Notes: a model not told the origin generated them from the letters alone. A stretch of DNA of 15,011 nucleotides from JANNYA01 sp043754435 (GCA_043754435.1 JAYUUS010000096.1:1-15011); one strand, 5' to 3'. Counted from the stretch's first letter, positions 1-8,174 are shown. A program made the numbers and translations.

Positions 1-90
1 GCCCAACAACGCGCCGTCGATTGGCAATTCAAGGTCACCGACGCCCGCATAAAGCTCAAGCGTCTGTACCCCATTTTTAAGAGTGGATGA
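1..90 (+). CDS. C-terminal end of an IS630-type transposase (partial)
   Basis: Frame 1 is open from the window edge to a TGA at 88-90 and encodes 29 residues. The stretch WQFKVTDARIKLKRLYP resembles the conserved tail of IS630-family (DDE, Tc1/mariner-like) transposases, which typically end in a WxFTTxDARIKLKRLYP-like segment. The catalytic DDE region would lie left of the window, so it cannot be checked whether the element is intact. I did not find a convincing terminal inverted repeat in the bases just after the stop. The family call rests on recognising this short motif only. If it is right, an insertion sequence ends within roughly the next 30 bases. Confidence 0.5.
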   Translation, partial: AQQRAVDWQFKVTDARIKLKRLYPIFKSG

Positions 91-111
91 GGCACTAGCC
101 ACTATCCCAGC

Positions 112-879
112 TTGTATTTTTACATTCTCCCCAGCCATGCCACTGCCGCGCTGAATGCCGGGTTCATAGCGCAAGCCTTGCTGGCATTTGATCGGCTACA
201 GGCAGAGCAAGCGGATGCTGTGCATGCGTCGTGGAGCTGTGTGGCAGGGTTTGCCGCGCTGGAGGGCAGCGATTCTCTGCGCGCAGATACATGGTTCAAA
301 CAATGTGCGCAGTTGCAGGTGCCTGCTGCGATAACTTGCATCCCGCTCTTTGGCGACGCTGGGCTTTTACTCAATGGCTATGTGCGTAATCAACATTGGT
401 TGGCTTTGGACAAATTGGAGCGCAAATTTGCAGAGCGCGACCCTAAAGATCCGAACTGTGTCAATGTCGCCCTTTTGATAGGCGGCATAGCGCTACGCGC
501 TGGCGACGCAAAGCTTGCCGATGCCATGCTGCAACTGCTAAGTACCGACCCGCGCTCAAGCGCATTTGCCGTGGGCTTTGCTTTATTGCAAGCAGACTTT
601 TGTCTAGCCAAGAAAAGTCATTGCCAGCCCGCGCGGCTGCGCGCGGAACTGGCCGTAGCCAATAATTTGGCGGATCGCGCTTTGCTGACTGCCAAGCTTC
701 TGCAGCTTCAGGCCCCCCACTGTGAACCAACTTTGCAACAGCGTGCACAGGCTTTGCAGACGCAATTGCTGCCGAGGCAGGCTCCGCTGCTGACTCAACG
801 ATTAAGTTGCGCACTGGCTTATTGCACAGGGTCAGCGGGTGTCGATGACTGCCCGCAGGGCCCGCTTGGTCTGTATTAG
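112..879 (+). CDS. Hypothetical alanine/leucine-rich, probably helical protein; possible 5'-truncated remnant
   Basis: This is an open frame of up to 255 residues, rich in Ala, Leu and Gln, with a regular amphipathic pattern and scattered cysteines that suggest helical repeats of TPR or Sel1 type. No family is recognised. The first usable start is a TTG at 112 with no good ribosome site; the nearest purine-rich bases, around 85-91, are about 20 bases upstream and belong to the end of the preceding gene. There is no in-frame ATG nearby. The frame continues upstream without a stop as far as the TGA of the transposase-like fragment at 88-90. This is what would be expected if an insertion sequence removed the true N-terminus of a longer protein, so the gene may be a non-functional 3' remnant. 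No signal peptide or membrane segment is apparent. A gap of 119 bases separates it from the RHS gene. Confidence 0.45.
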   Translation: MYFYILPSHATAALNAGFIAQALLAFDRLQAEQADAVHASWSCVAGFAALEGSDSLRADTWFKQCAQLQVPAAITCIPLFGDAGLLLNGYVRNQHWLALDKLERKFAERDPKDPNCVNVALLIGGIALRAGDAKLADAMLQLLSTDPRSSAFAVGFALLQADFCLAKKSHCQPARLRAELAVANNLADRALLTAKLLQLQAPHCEPTLQQRAQALQTQLLPRQAPLLTQRLSCALAYCTGSAGVDDCPQGPLGLY

Positions 880-998
880 CAAGGTTTCAGGGCTTTAAAA
901 GAACTCCGTAAGGTTTTGATCAGTGTTTTGGCAGCGCTGGCGGCGCTGGTTCGGGCACCGTTGCGTCGCGGGTCTTCCGCTGGAAAGGGAGTGGTGTC

Positions 999-1799
999 GT
1001 GAACCTCATCAGAAAGGAGTCAGTTATTGTTGGAGCCTACGAGTGCTTGCGCCCAAGCTTGAGTCGAATACGTATTTTTCTGGTTCTGGCATCGTTGTGG
1101 GCGCTGACCAGCACCTTGGCATTTGCCCAAACATTTCCCCAGAGTTGCACCGGGAACAACTATCAGGATTATCGCGATCGGGTTTTTCCAACTGGAGGCA
1201 CCGTTCGTATTTATAGGCATGCACATCAAAACTCTGGTTTCCTGTGGTGCAGTCCGGAAACCTCAGGTTGTGATGCTGCTGGCATGTACAAGCAACGCTC
1301 CAGCTCAAATGAGCTATTCCGAACCCTGACAATCCCAGCTGGAGGCCGACTGGATATTCAGGTTGACCCGGTACGAGACACTTACACGCCCAACGCCAGC
1401 TGTCCACTCGCCCCGCAAACAGCTTACCAGCGATACACCAGAAGTCCGGTTGGCATACGGATTCGCGAAGCCAATGGCACCCTAGGTGGCGATAATGGGT
1501 ATGAGCACTACGTTGGCACCAACTTGGGTCACTATGCTATTTGTTTTGGTTATGCATATTCCAATGAAGCTTGGCCAGGTGACAAATGGACGGCAACCGG
1601 CGCGGGCGAAGTTGTAACCCATTACTGGCTGGAATTTGACCCTCCTATCAATGGTAATAACCCAAACACTAACCCGTGCGCGCCTAGCCCGCCACCCGTG
1701 CCGCAAAAACCCATTCCCAAATCTGGCCAACCATGCACCGCAACCCGCGGCAACCCGGTCACACTTGCCGGTCACACTTGCCGATGGGTCTTGGCATAA
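999..1799 (+). CDS. RHS protein, N-terminal part (signal peptide plus Cys-containing domain), frameshifted out of the main RHS frame
   Basis: This frame of 266 residues is the front of the large RHS gene. It starts at GTG 999, with GGAAAGGGA about nine bases upstream; an internal TTG at 1047 would give a more typical short signal peptide. A basic stretch (RPSLSRIRIF) is followed by a hydrophobic core and a likely signal peptidase I site after AFA (residue 43), so the product is exported. Residues 45 to about 225 form an unrecognised domain with several cysteines. A Pro-rich linker and the segment KSGQPCTATRGNPVTL follow, of the kind that precedes YD repeats in secreted RHS proteins. The frame then meets a 13-bp tandem duplication and ends nine residues later. 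Removing one copy joins it exactly to the downstream frame through GNPVTLADGSWHKSL. As it stands the product would be a secreted stub without repeats or toxin. Confidence 0.75.
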   Translation: MNLIRKESVIVGAYECLRPSLSRIRIFLVLASLWALTSTLAFAQTFPQSCTGNNYQDYRDRVFPTGGTVRIYRHAHQNSGFLWCSPETSGCDAAGMYKQRSSSNELFRTLTIPAGGRLDIQVDPVRDTYTPNASCPLAPQTAYQRYTRSPVGIRIREANGTLGGDNGYEHYVGTNLGHYAICFGYAYSNEAWPGDKWTATGAGEVVTHYWLEFDPPINGNNPNTNPCAPSPPPVPQKPIPKSGQPCTATRGNPVTLAGHTCRWVLA

Positions 1800-4700
1800 A
1801 TCACTGCAATGCTTGAGCTTGGGTGGGGCTGGCTTGCCGATCAATATTGGCCTGCATTATTCCAGCAATGTGGTAGCGCGAAGCTTATTGAACACTGCCG
1901 CCTTGCCACTCGGTTGGACCACGGATTACACGCGCTTTTTAACGCTGGCGACGTCGAACGGCACCACCACGGCGACGTTGACCGTGGAAAGCGGCGACCA
2001 GTATCAATTTGTGCGCGCGTCTGGCGCGACCGCGTTTGTTAATCAGCAGGCCTATGATTACAACACCCTGAGTGTGGATGGCAGCGGCAATTATGTGCTG
2101 CGCTATCTTGATGGCGATTTTGAAGTGTATGCGGCTAGCACCGGCGCGTGGATCCAAAAGGGTGATCGCATTGGTAATCGCGTCAATATCAGTTACGACC
2201 TCGCCAGCCAGACCCGCACGATTCGCAACGCGGTCAGCGGCCAAGCACTGCAACAAAAGTACAGTTTGGTCAATGGCGTGCTGCGTTTGTTGCGCATCGA
2301 AGATGAAGCGCGCAGCGGGCAAACCGCGCGGGTCGTCAATCTGGCATACAACAGCAATGGCAAATTAAACGCCGTAACCGACCCAGCTGGCCGCGTACAC
2401 CGTTTCGATTACGACCGCCCCGACCAGGCGGATATGGTGACCCGCTATTTTAATCCCTTAAACAGCGCCGGTGCCGCAGCAGCAACCATGATGGTTTACA
2501 ACCCCAACGGCCAAGTCATTACGCAGCACCTGCCGAATAACAATTACACAAATTTCAATTGGCAGCCCTTATCCAATACCGACTACCACTTAGAAGTAGT
2601 GTCCAACGAAGGATTTCCAGCTTCAGAACGGCGCGAACGCTTCCTGTTCCAAACCCAGAATGTCAACGGGTCGTTCACTTCGACCGGCCGCATTCTGCGC
2701 CAATACGTCGTCAATTCCACCACGCAATACACCGAGTTCCGCTACGACGCCCGCGGAAATCGCACCGATGTCTTCGATCCCAAAGGCCGTCGTACCCAGT
2801 ACCTGTACGATGCCAATGGCTTTTTGATCGAAGCGCGCGAATATACGGCGATCGGTGGCAGCAGCTTTGACGCCACGCTGTTTCAGGTAAACAGTTTTGG
2901 CCAACCCACGCAGATCACCGATGCGGGCAACACGATTGATACTTATGCCTACAATGCCACGACCGGGCTGCTGGAAAGCGTGACCAAGCGTGGCATTTGG
3001 CGCAATTCGGCGGGCTCCATGATAAGCGCACCGCGCACGACGACTATTCAATATGACAACCTCATCGGCTTGACCTTAAACGGTGTGGCTGGAGTCAAAT
3101 CAGGTTTGCCTACGCAAATTACTTATGCGGATGGCACAGTCATCAAGCAGGAGTACGACACCCGGGGCTACCCGAGTGTTCACACCACAGATGCGGGCAC
3201 CGGTAAGCTCAACATCACCGACATAAGCAACTATGACTGGCGCGGCTTTTTAGTCAGCTCTACCGATCTGCGCGGCATCAATACCAGCTATGAATACTTG
3301 AATAATCCAGCTGGCGGGCAGTTTGGCAACTTGGGCATTGCCACGGCGTTGGTTGTGGACAGCGCCGCGGGCGGGCGCCAAGTGCGCAGCGAATACACCC
3401 GCGATGCCATGCTCAACCTAGTGCGTAGCCTGGACGATGCCGGCGCGGGCCGTTTGAATGCGGAGCGCCAGATTAGCTGGGGAATGATTGGTATGGAGGC
3501 GGAATATTCGCCTCTGAGCGAGAAGGTCAAGGAGAAGCAGAACGGAGGCACCGCCGTCTGGCGTGAGCAGAAGTTTGAATATAATGCGATGGGCGAAATG
3601 CGAACACTGACCGAAGTGGGCGCGCAGGACGATGGTTCTAATCGAGTAACGACGCTCAATTCCGATAGCCACGGCTGGTTGGATACCGTGGTCGCCGCCG
3701 ACGGTCGAACGATCGCTGATTATGAATACGACAGCGACCTCAGTGGCACCCTTCGAGCCCTGGTGGACGGACGGGGTACCAAAACCAGCTACACCTGGGA
3801 TGACAAGGGCCGGCTCAAAACCATCACCGAGGGGGATCAGGCGGTGAATGAAACGGCAGCAAACGGCTCGGCGACCACCCGCGCGAGCATTAGTGCAGTC
3901 ACCACCCAGAGTTATGACAACGAAGACCGCCTGATTCGCTCGCAAGTGACGCAGGCCGATGGCAGTACCCGGATTTTGGCTGAGTATGTCTATGATGGTA
4001 TGGATAGGATGCAAACGTATAAAGACGGTTTAGGCAATCGCAACGAGTATTTTTATGACTTCAACCGCGACTGGCTGATCCAGCAGAACATTGGCGACAA
4101 CAACATCGGCCAGCGCCAGATTAGCAACTTCAACTACGATGCCGCTGGCCGTTTGCGCGAAGCGGTGGTCAATCCGGGCTTGAGTCCGAATCTGGCGTTA
4201 ATGACCACGTTTGCCTATACCTTGCCCGGTAGTACCGACAAGTGGCTACTGCAAAAGGTCACCAATCCTCGCGGCAAGGCCACGGAATATAGCTATGACA
4301 GCATCGGCAATTTGTTCCGCAGCAAAGATGCCGACGCCACTAGCTTTGAATACAGCACCAACAACCTAGGCTATCTGACCAAGATGGCTAGTTACCGGCC
4401 GGGCAGTTCCGTGCCGGTCAACGCAGCCACCGATTACACCGTCAACTTGCTGGGCGAAGTTGAGGCCTTAAGCCGCAACAGCGCGGGCTTAAGTCCAATG
4501 GTGGAAACTTGGGCTTATAAAACCGATGGCGCACTCAAGCAAATGACTGATCTGTCCGGGCAAATCATCCGCCAGTTTTATGACACCACCGGACGCTTAA
4601 CCAGCGCGGATTATGCCGGCACCACAGCCGACCCGAACGGCGTCCGCAGCGACGCCAGCTATAGCTATTTTGATAATAATTTGCTGAAAACCGCCACCAG

Positions 4701-7677
4701 CAAACCGGATGGCAGCACCAGTGAAAGTACCAGCTATGAGTACGATGCCGCGAATCGCCTGCTGAACCGCAACCGCAGCGGACGCACCGTCAGCTATGGT
4801 TATATGAAAGACCACACGCTGGCGAGTATCAACTATTGGAACCGCGGCAATTTAAGCTTTGCCCGCGATGGCAGCGGCCAAGTGCAATCGATGGATCTGT
4901 GGGGCGCCAGCAACCGCAGCACGTATAGCTATCGGTCCACGCAACAGCTAGACAGCGTCAGCCGCTCGCTGATGTTGGATGGCAGCAGCAAAAATCTCAG
5001 CACCACCTTTGGCTACGACAACGCGCGCCGCTTGAACAAACTGACCTCTACCGGCACGCATGGCAGCTTCGCGGTCTTGGATTACCCACTTCTGGATGAA
5101 AACGGCAGCCCAAAAACTTTTGTCGAAACCCTGAGCAGCGAAGCGCCACGCACCACGAGCTATAGCTACGACAATTTGGATCGCTTGACCCAAGTTAATT
5201 ATCCCAGCGTCAATGCCAGCATTCCGGGCTATAGCGAAATCAACCAGTATGATTTTACTGGCAACCGTACGGAGGTTCGCAAAAATTATCCTTCCAGAAA
5301 ATCGCTCAACCATGCGGATTACAACCGGGATGGCAAAGGCGATTTATCCTGGTTCCAGAGTTCCAACGGATTGATGAACTACTGGTTGATGGGCGGGCCC
5401 AACGGTGGACAGTTCCAAAGCAGCGTCGCGCTGATGCCCACCAGCGCGGAAGCCGGCTGGAAAGTGATGCTGACGGCAGACTTCAACAGCGACGGCATTC
5501 CCGATATCGTTGCGCGCAATTTCACCACCGGCGCGAACGCGCTTTGGATCATGGGCGGCATCAATGGTAACAAGCGCTTAGCCATTTTAGCTTTGCGCGC
5601 GGTACCCGGCGGCACCTGGGAGCCAGCCGCCGCCGCCGATTTCAATAACGACGGGAACAAAGACCTGATCTGGCGCAACTACAGCACCGGCGAGAATTAC
5701 ATTTGGTTCATGGGTGGCGTGGATGGCGCTAGCAACGTGACCGAACGCTTGATGGGCTACCTTGGTGTTAATTGGCGTCTATGCGGCGCAGGCGATTTTG
5801 ACAAAGATGGCGTGCCAGATCTAGTCTGGCACAGCCCCACGGACGGCGCGTTCACGATCTGGAGAATGGGTGGCAGCGATGGCGCTACACAGCAATCCGG
5901 TGGGTATACATCAAGCGTCAGCACGGCAGGTTTACGGGTTGACTCAGTGGCGGATGTCAACGGCGATGGCAATGCCGATATCAGTTGGCGCCAGCTAAGT
6001 GATGGCACCTCGTTCAGCTGGCTGATGAATGGATTTAGTATTGCATCGAACCTGAGCACGAGCAGCTTTGCCGCAGCAGGCTGGAGTTCCGCCAATACCA
6101 ACCAGGAAATGGCCAATTCCGTTCGCCAAATCAAAGCTTACAACGCCTTCGATGTGCTCACCAACGGCGGCGAAACCAGCAATACCAATCAAAGCCTGAG
6201 TCAAACCAGCGATGCGCAAAGCTACGCCTTTGACGCCGCCGAACGCTTGATGAAAAGTGCCCAAACCGATGGCAGCAGTATTGAGTATCTGTACGATGCC
6301 TTGGGTAATCTGATTCGCAGCAAACGCACCTTGGCCGGACAATCAACTGCAACCAGCACCGACTACGTAATTGATGAGTCGGTAGGCTTGCCCGTATTGC
6401 TCGGTGAAATCACCGGCAGCGATGAAATGCTCTACGCGCACGGCCCCGATGGCTTCCACGCGCAGCGGCCCTACACCGGCGGCAGCTTGGGCATAACGCA
6501 GTACGCCCTCAATGACCGCCTAGGCTCAGTGCGCATGCTCACCAATGGCCGGGATATCACCAGCACCACGCACTACGACGCCTGGGGCCAAATCCGCACT
6601 CAAAATGGCACGGCCAAATCGGCGTTGGGCTTTACCGGTGAGCAGAGTTTTGCCGACGGCACGGTGTACTTGCGGGCGCGGCATTATTTACCAGCGCAGG
6701 GGCGGTTTTTGCAGCGGGATAGTATTGACGCAGGATTTGCTGGACAGGATACACAGGGGCATGGGCGCTTTACCTATGCTGGCGGCAGGCCGACTGCTAC
6801 GACTGATCCGAGTGGGCATGTGAGTCTTACGGGTAGCGGGGGGGCGTATGTGCCACCGATTCCAGTTAGGCCACCTGGTTCACCGCGGGGTTATCCGAAG
6901 TATCCGGTGGCGCCGCCAAAACCTGGAGGCAGCACGCCCGATTGCTTGGCAGGCGGATTCTCGTATTCCGGACCCCGAGGAACAGTCGCAGTTTCGCCAT
7001 CTGGTCGCACGGCCCTGGTCAAAATGAGCAATGGAAGCTGGCAAGTATTGATACGAGGTACCGGAACCGGTAAAGCGGGAAACGGGGCTGAACTTCGGGG
7101 TCGGGGGTTTGGTGAGGCTGGTCAATGGAGCGGTAATGCAAAATATGGCGCTCAAGAGATGAAGGGCGGACGCATCAACACACCGGACATGATATGGATC
7201 CGTAATCAGCTACATGGGCGTGGCGTTGCGGGCGCGAAAGTAGTGGCGATCGGGCACAGTCTTGGCGCGTGGGAAGCCCTTGCTCTGCAGGCTGAAGGCA
7301 CGGTGCGCGGGGGCGTCGTATCGATCGAAGGCCCGGGCGCGGCGATGCAGAAACATCTGATTCCCGCGCTAAAGAACGGCAAGGTAACGGCGATCTGGAA
7401 TGATGGCGATCCAGTTACCGGAAACCTTGCCACGGGACAGTTTGCGGGCGCAGTGCCAGGCGAAGCTTTTGCGCACCCGAATTTTTATCCAGTTATCAAC
7501 CCGAACCCCGGCAAGTCCTGGCCGGACAATCATAATGATGGGGACGCCATCAAAAGCCGTCCAGGAGTTGCCGGATCGTGGGGTAGTCAACGCGGGTGTA
7601 ACGATTATGGCTGCAATTTGGAGCCCGACCCACCATTTGTTCCCCCCAATCCGCGCAACTATTTCCCTTGGAAATAA
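1636..7677 (+). CDS. Giant RHS/YD-repeat polymorphic toxin with C-terminal lipase-like domain (main frame, 5' part out of frame)
   Basis: This frame holds the body of an RHS protein. The first 40 or so codons (from a TTG at 1636, no ribosome site) are antisensical shadow of the upstream gene; true homology begins near 1760 at VTLADGSWHKSL. With one copy of the 13-bp repeat removed, the gene runs 999-7677 and encodes 2221 residues; residue numbers below use that form. YD repeats of the Y-(D/N)-x-x-G-(R/N)-L type run from about residue 270 to 1420 and again from about 1700 to 1830. They form the hollow beta-cocoon that encloses the toxin. Five FG-GAP-type repeats sit between the two blocks (about 1436-1675). 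The RHS core follows, with LGSVRML, YDAWGQ and YLRARHYLPAQGRFLQRDSI, ending at DPSGH (1932-1936). The remaining 285 residues are a toxin tip with GHSLG. A strong terminator follows. In its present form the body lacks a start and a signal peptide and is probably not made, unless the repeat contracts or the ribosome shifts frame. Confidence 0.85.
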   Translation: MTLLSMVITQTLTRARLARHPCRKNPFPNLANHAPQPAATRSHLPVTLADGSWHKSLQCLSLGGAGLPINIGLHYSSNVVARSLLNTAALPLGWTTDYTRFLTLATSNGTTTATLTVESGDQYQFVRASGATAFVNQQAYDYNTLSVDGSGNYVLRYLDGDFEVYAASTGAWIQKGDRIGNRVNISYDLASQTRTIRNAVSGQALQQKYSLVNGVLRLLRIEDEARSGQTARVVNLAYNSNGKLNAVTDPAGRVHRFDYDRPDQADMVTRYFNPLNSAGAAAATMMVYNPNGQVITQHLPNNNYTNFNWQPLSNTDYHLEVVSNEGFPASERRERFLFQTQNVNGSFTSTGRILRQYVVNSTTQYTEFRYDARGNRTDVFDPKGRRTQYLYDANGFLIEAREYTAIGGSSFDATLFQVNSFGQPTQITDAGNTIDTYAYNATTGLLESVTKRGIWRNSAGSMISAPRTTTIQYDNLIGLTLNGVAGVKSGLPTQITYADGTVIKQEYDTRGYPSVHTTDAGTGKLNITDISNYDWRGFLVSSTDLRGINTSYEYLNNPAGGQFGNLGIATALVVDSAAGGRQVRSEYTRDAMLNLVRSLDDAGAGRLNAERQISWGMIGMEAEYSPLSEKVKEKQNGGTAVWREQKFEYNAMGEMRTLTEVGAQDDGSNRVTTLNSDSHGWLDTVVAADGRTIADYEYDSDLSGTLRALVDGRGTKTSYTWDDKGRLKTITEGDQAVNETAANGSATTRASISAVTTQSYDNEDRLIRSQVTQADGSTRILAEYVYDGMDRMQTYKDGLGNRNEYFYDFNRDWLIQQNIGDNNIGQRQISNFNYDAAGRLREAVVNPGLSPNLALMTTFAYTLPGSTDKWLLQKVTNPRGKATEYSYDSIGNLFRSKDADATSFEYSTNNLGYLTKMASYRPGSSVPVNAATDYTVNLLGEVEALSRNSAGLSPMVETWAYKTDGALKQMTDLSGQIIRQFYDTTGRLTSADYAGTTADPNGVRSDASYSYFDNNLLKTATSKPDGSTSESTSYEYDAANRLLNRNRSGRTVSYGYMKDHTLASINYWNRGNLSFARDGSGQVQSMDLWGASNRSTYSYRSTQQLDSVSRSLMLDGSSKNLSTTFGYDNARRLNKLTSTGTHGSFAVLDYPLLDENGSPKTFVETLSSEAPRTTSYSYDNLDRLTQVNYPSVNASIPGYSEINQYDFTGNRTEVRKNYPSRKSLNHADYNRDGKGDLSWFQSSNGLMNYWLMGGPNGGQFQSSVALMPTSAEAGWKVMLTADFNSDGIPDIVARNFTTGANALWIMGGINGNKRLAILALRAVPGGTWEPAAAADFNNDGNKDLIWRNYSTGENYIWFMGGVDGASNVTERLMGYLGVNWRLCGAGDFDKDGVPDLVWHSPTDGAFTIWRMGGSDGATQQSGGYTSSVSTAGLRVDSVADVNGDGNADISWRQLSDGTSFSWLMNGFSIASNLSTSSFAAAGWSSANTNQEMANSVRQIKAYNAFDVLTNGGETSNTNQSLSQTSDAQSYAFDAAERLMKSAQTDGSSIEYLYDALGNLIRSKRTLAGQSTATSTDYVIDESVGLPVLLGEITGSDEMLYAHGPDGFHAQRPYTGGSLGITQYALNDRLGSVRMLTNGRDITSTTHYDAWGQIRTQNGTAKSALGFTGEQSFADGTVYLRARHYLPAQGRFLQRDSIDAGFAGQDTQGHGRFTYAGGRPTATTDPSGHVSLTGSGGAYVPPIPVRPPGSPRGYPKYPVAPPKPGGSTPDCLAGGFSYSGPRGTVAVSPSGRTALVKMSNGSWQVLIRGTGTGKAGNGAELRGRGFGEAGQWSGNAKYGAQEMKGGRINTPDMIWIRNQLHGRGVAGAKVVAIGHSLGAWEALALQAEGTVRGGVVSIEGPGAAMQKHLIPALKNGKVTAIWNDGDPVTGNLATGQFAGAVPGEAFAHPNFYPVINPNPGKSWPDNHNDGDAIKSRPGVAGSWGSQRGCNDYGCNLEPDPPFVPPNPRNYFPWK
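1755..1783 (+). repeat. 13-bp tandem duplication that breaks the RHS reading frame
   Basis: The unit CCGGTCACACTTG occurs twice in direct succession, followed by CCG of a third, so 29 bases repeat perfectly with period 13. Thirteen is not a multiple of three, so the second copy shifts the frame by one. With a single copy the codons read through as GNPVTLADGSWHKSLQ and join the signal-peptide frame at 999 to the long RHS frame ending at 7677. This is seen directly in the sequence. Whether it is a fixed mutation, a reversible slipped-strand switch or an assembly artefact cannot be told from one sequence. Confidence 0.9.
5317..6030 (+). other. Five FG-GAP/VCBS-type calcium-binding repeats inserted in the YD-repeat array
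   Basis: Five motifs of the D-x-(N/D)-x-D-G-x-x-D type begin at 5317 (DYNRDGKGD), 5479 (DFNSDGIPD), 5638 (DFNNDGNKD), 5794 (DFDKDGVPD) and 5953 (DVNGDGNAD). Spacings are 54, 53, 52 and 53 residues. Each is followed about 20 residues later by an aromatic W-x-M-(G/N)-G strand. This is the pattern of integrin-like beta-propeller blades that bind calcium. The block starts just after a YD unit ending GNRTEVRKNYPS, and the YD pattern resumes at YNAFDVLTNGG (about 6137), so it interrupts a repeat rather than sitting at the N-terminus. Five blades would make an incomplete or unusual propeller, or an elongated calcium-binding segment. Confidence 0.75.
6820..7674 (+). other. C-terminal toxin region of the RHS protein: alpha/beta-hydrolase (lipase-like) domain
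   Basis: This stretch follows the DPSGH that closes the RHS core, the usual junction where the variable toxin tip begins. A Pro/Gly-rich linker (VRPPGSPRGYPKYPVAPPKP) leads to a folded domain of about 230 residues. VVAIGHSLGAWEALAL matches the nucleophile elbow of lipases, with Ser at 7258-7260 (residue 2083 of the restored protein). A plausible acid is Asp in IWNDGDPVTG (7402 or 7408). A plausible His lies in HNDGDAIKS (7531) or AFAHPNF (7474). The order Ser-Asp-His and the spacing of about 50 residues suit a class-3-type lipase or phospholipase. The substrate is inferred, not shown. The tail has two Cys (CNDYGC) and ends NPRNYFPWK. Confidence 0.65.
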
Positions 7678-7757
7678 TGCTTCGCGCGCAGGTCAGCCGG
7701 AAAAAACGGACTGGCACAATCGAGCTACGGACTAAGACATCCTACCTCTAACAACCC

Positions 7758-7789
7758 AAACGCCAGCGGCCCAAAAGCCGCTGGCGTTT
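7758..7789 (+). terminator. Strong intrinsic-type terminator after the RHS gene
   Basis: A perfect 13-bp stem, AAACGCCAGCGGC (7758-7770) and GCCGCTGGCGTTT (7777-7789), encloses a six-base loop CCAAAA. It is followed by TGCATTTTCCCC. It lies 80 bases after the RHS stop. The T-run is short and interrupted, but the A-rich base of the stem also allows termination of minus-strand transcripts arriving from the hicBA pair. Confidence 0.75.
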
Positions 7790-7934
7790 GCATTTTCCCC
7801 CAATAAAACTTGACGCAAACCAATATAAACATAAATTGTAAATCCGACGCGCCCAAGCACAATCGCTGCAAATGCACGCGCTGCGCAACTACTTTCGTCG
7901 GCACTACTTTCGACCGTCGCCGTAATCAACCCCG

Positions 7935-8174
7935 TCAACCAAACAGCATAACCAGCAACTCGTCGCGTTTAACCCCGTGATTTTCAATCAAATCATTCAA
8001 AATGGCGGACAGAGTTCCTATTTTAATTGGCCGATGATTTGGAATGGTGATTGCATGCGCGGGATCACGACACTGCAAGCGAATATGGCTGCCGGTTTGG
8101 CGTGTGCTAACGTAACCTAGCCGTTCTAGCGCTTTGATTAGTTGATAAGCATCAATGTCGCGTGGCAATTTCAT
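7935..8174 (-). CDS. hicA: HicA-family type II toxin (mRNA interferase)
   Basis: This protein of 79 residues matches the HicA/YcfA family: small, basic, dsRBD-like fold proteins that cleave mRNA independently of the ribosome and are neutralised by HicB. The core signature is visible: LERLGYVSTRQTGSHIRL with the catalytic His at residue 30, then AITIPNHRPIKIGTLSAIL. The C-terminus is slightly longer than minimal HicA proteins (HGVKRDELLVMLFG). Its ATG overlaps the stop of the upstream antitoxin by four bases (ATGA at 8171-8174), so the two are translationally coupled with the antitoxin made first. It lies 257 bases from the end of the RHS gene on the opposite strand. The key residues look intact, so an active toxin is expected. 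Confidence 0.85.
   Translation of the reverse strand: MKLPRDIDAYQLIKALERLGYVSTRQTGSHIRLQCRDPAHAITIPNHRPIKIGTLSAILNDLIENHGVKRDELLVMLFG

Noticed and set aside
908..1002. Short hydrophobic frame (VLISVLAALAALVRAPL) before the RHS gene
   Set aside because: It stops at once within the RHS start and has no convincing start; probably chance or an old remnant. The rest of 880-998 holds only the RHS ribosome site.
1636..1755. First 40 codons of the long RHS frame as a genuine N-terminus
   Set aside because: They lie in an alternative frame of the signal-peptide gene, begin at a TTG without a ribosome site, and show no RHS features; real homology starts at the 13-bp repeat.
7400..7735. Plus-strand frame of 111 codons at the end of the RHS gene, considered as an immunity gene
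   Set aside because: It lies almost wholly inside the hydrolase-coding region in another frame, has no ribosome site, and its composition is that of a shadow frame.
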